Positions 5,144-5,194 of a DNA stretch of 5,194 nucleotides are shown here, piece after piece; positions within the stretch are counted from its first letter, which is position 1, and the number at the start of each line of letters is the position of its first letter. Location of the stretch: contig CAMJIC010000176.1 of NCBI GenBank assembly GCA_946405675.1, forward strand, positions 1 through 5,194, written 5' to 3'. Source of the DNA: an uncultured Clostridia bacterium. GTDB taxonomy: Bacteria > Bacillota > Clostridia > Lachnospirales > Lachnospiraceae. The notes below the pieces were generated by a model. That model had not been told where the DNA came from. It was given only the letters and a program-made list of their open reading frames with translations, and made no database searches. Position numbers and translations under genes: made by a program.

Positions 5144-5194
5144 AGGATCTGTTACAGAATAACTTGTACATCTGACTTGTCCAAACGCTCATCT
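5144..5194. repeat. Dispersed intergenic element, right copy (cut by the window end)
   Basis: All 51 bases are identical to 874-924 and in the same orientation. The match starts at AGGATCTGTT, the proposed terminal inverted repeat, while the bases just outside (CTT here, GTA at 871-873) mostly differ, which supports a true left boundary. The right half lies beyond the window. It is upstream of the phosphatase gene. Confidence 0.9.
5156..5184 (-). promoter_or_regulatory. Possible weak leftward promoter inside the dispersed element
   Basis: Read on the minus strand, TTGGAC (5179-5184) and TATTCT (5156-5161) are separated by exactly 17 bases. They match the sigma-70/sigma-A boxes at 3 of 6 and 4 of 6 positions. 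It would start transcription at about 5149, toward the phosphatase gene. The match is weak and the same sequence in the left copy (886-914) points antisense to the rhomboid terminator. Confidence 0.22.

Noticed and set aside
874..5194. Two repeat copies as a CRISPR array or phage attachment sites
   Set aside because: Only two copies 4.3 kb apart with ordinary genes between them, no spacers, and no integrase or phage gene in the window.

Overview
The window looks like chromosomal DNA from a fairly GC-rich Gram-positive anaerobe of the Clostridia, most likely Lachnospiraceae-like. This rests on strong AGGAGG-type ribosome binding sites, a DUF3783-like domain (a Firmicutes-type family as I remember it), and a membrane-anchored PQQ-like propeller protein with an acidic Ala/Gly/Ser/Glu linker. 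Assignment below family level is not possible from the sequence alone. No RNA gene, CRISPR array, transposase or phage gene is visible.

Layout: a short rhomboid intramembrane protease gene (111-683, + strand) is followed by a very strong intrinsic terminator (780-826). Then comes a repeat-rich intergenic stretch (684-993). Three minus-strand genes follow, transcribed right to left: an inositol-monophosphatase-family phosphatase (4990-4157), a DUF3783-like/YgjP-type zinc metallopeptidase fusion (4020-3082), and a membrane-anchored beta-propeller protein (2898-994). The rhomboid and propeller genes converge. The minus-strand genes have the same direction but are separated by gaps of 136 and 183 bp. 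Both gaps are full of inverted repeats, so a simple tight operon is not certain.

The intergenic DNA is the unusual part. (1) A 51-bp sequence at 874-924 recurs identically at 5144-5194, where the window ends. The two copies are in the same orientation and flank the whole three-gene minus-strand block. The left copy appears to be part of a ~97-bp element with imperfect 10-bp terminal inverted repeats. (2) A second element, seen as a 64-bp near-perfect palindrome at 4047-4110 and a partial, diverged copy at 39-82, lies in sense orientation just upstream of the Shine-Dalgarno of two different genes (metallopeptidase and rhomboid). (3) Four consecutive hairpins fill 2924-3027 between the metallopeptidase and propeller genes.

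There is no clear shared pathway. Two gene products are predicted to be membrane proteins (rhomboid and propeller), and two are probably cytoplasmic enzymes (phosphatase and metallopeptidase). I do not see a defence system or biosynthetic cluster. The best leads for something undescribed are the repeated leader element, the flanking direct repeats and the domain fusion.
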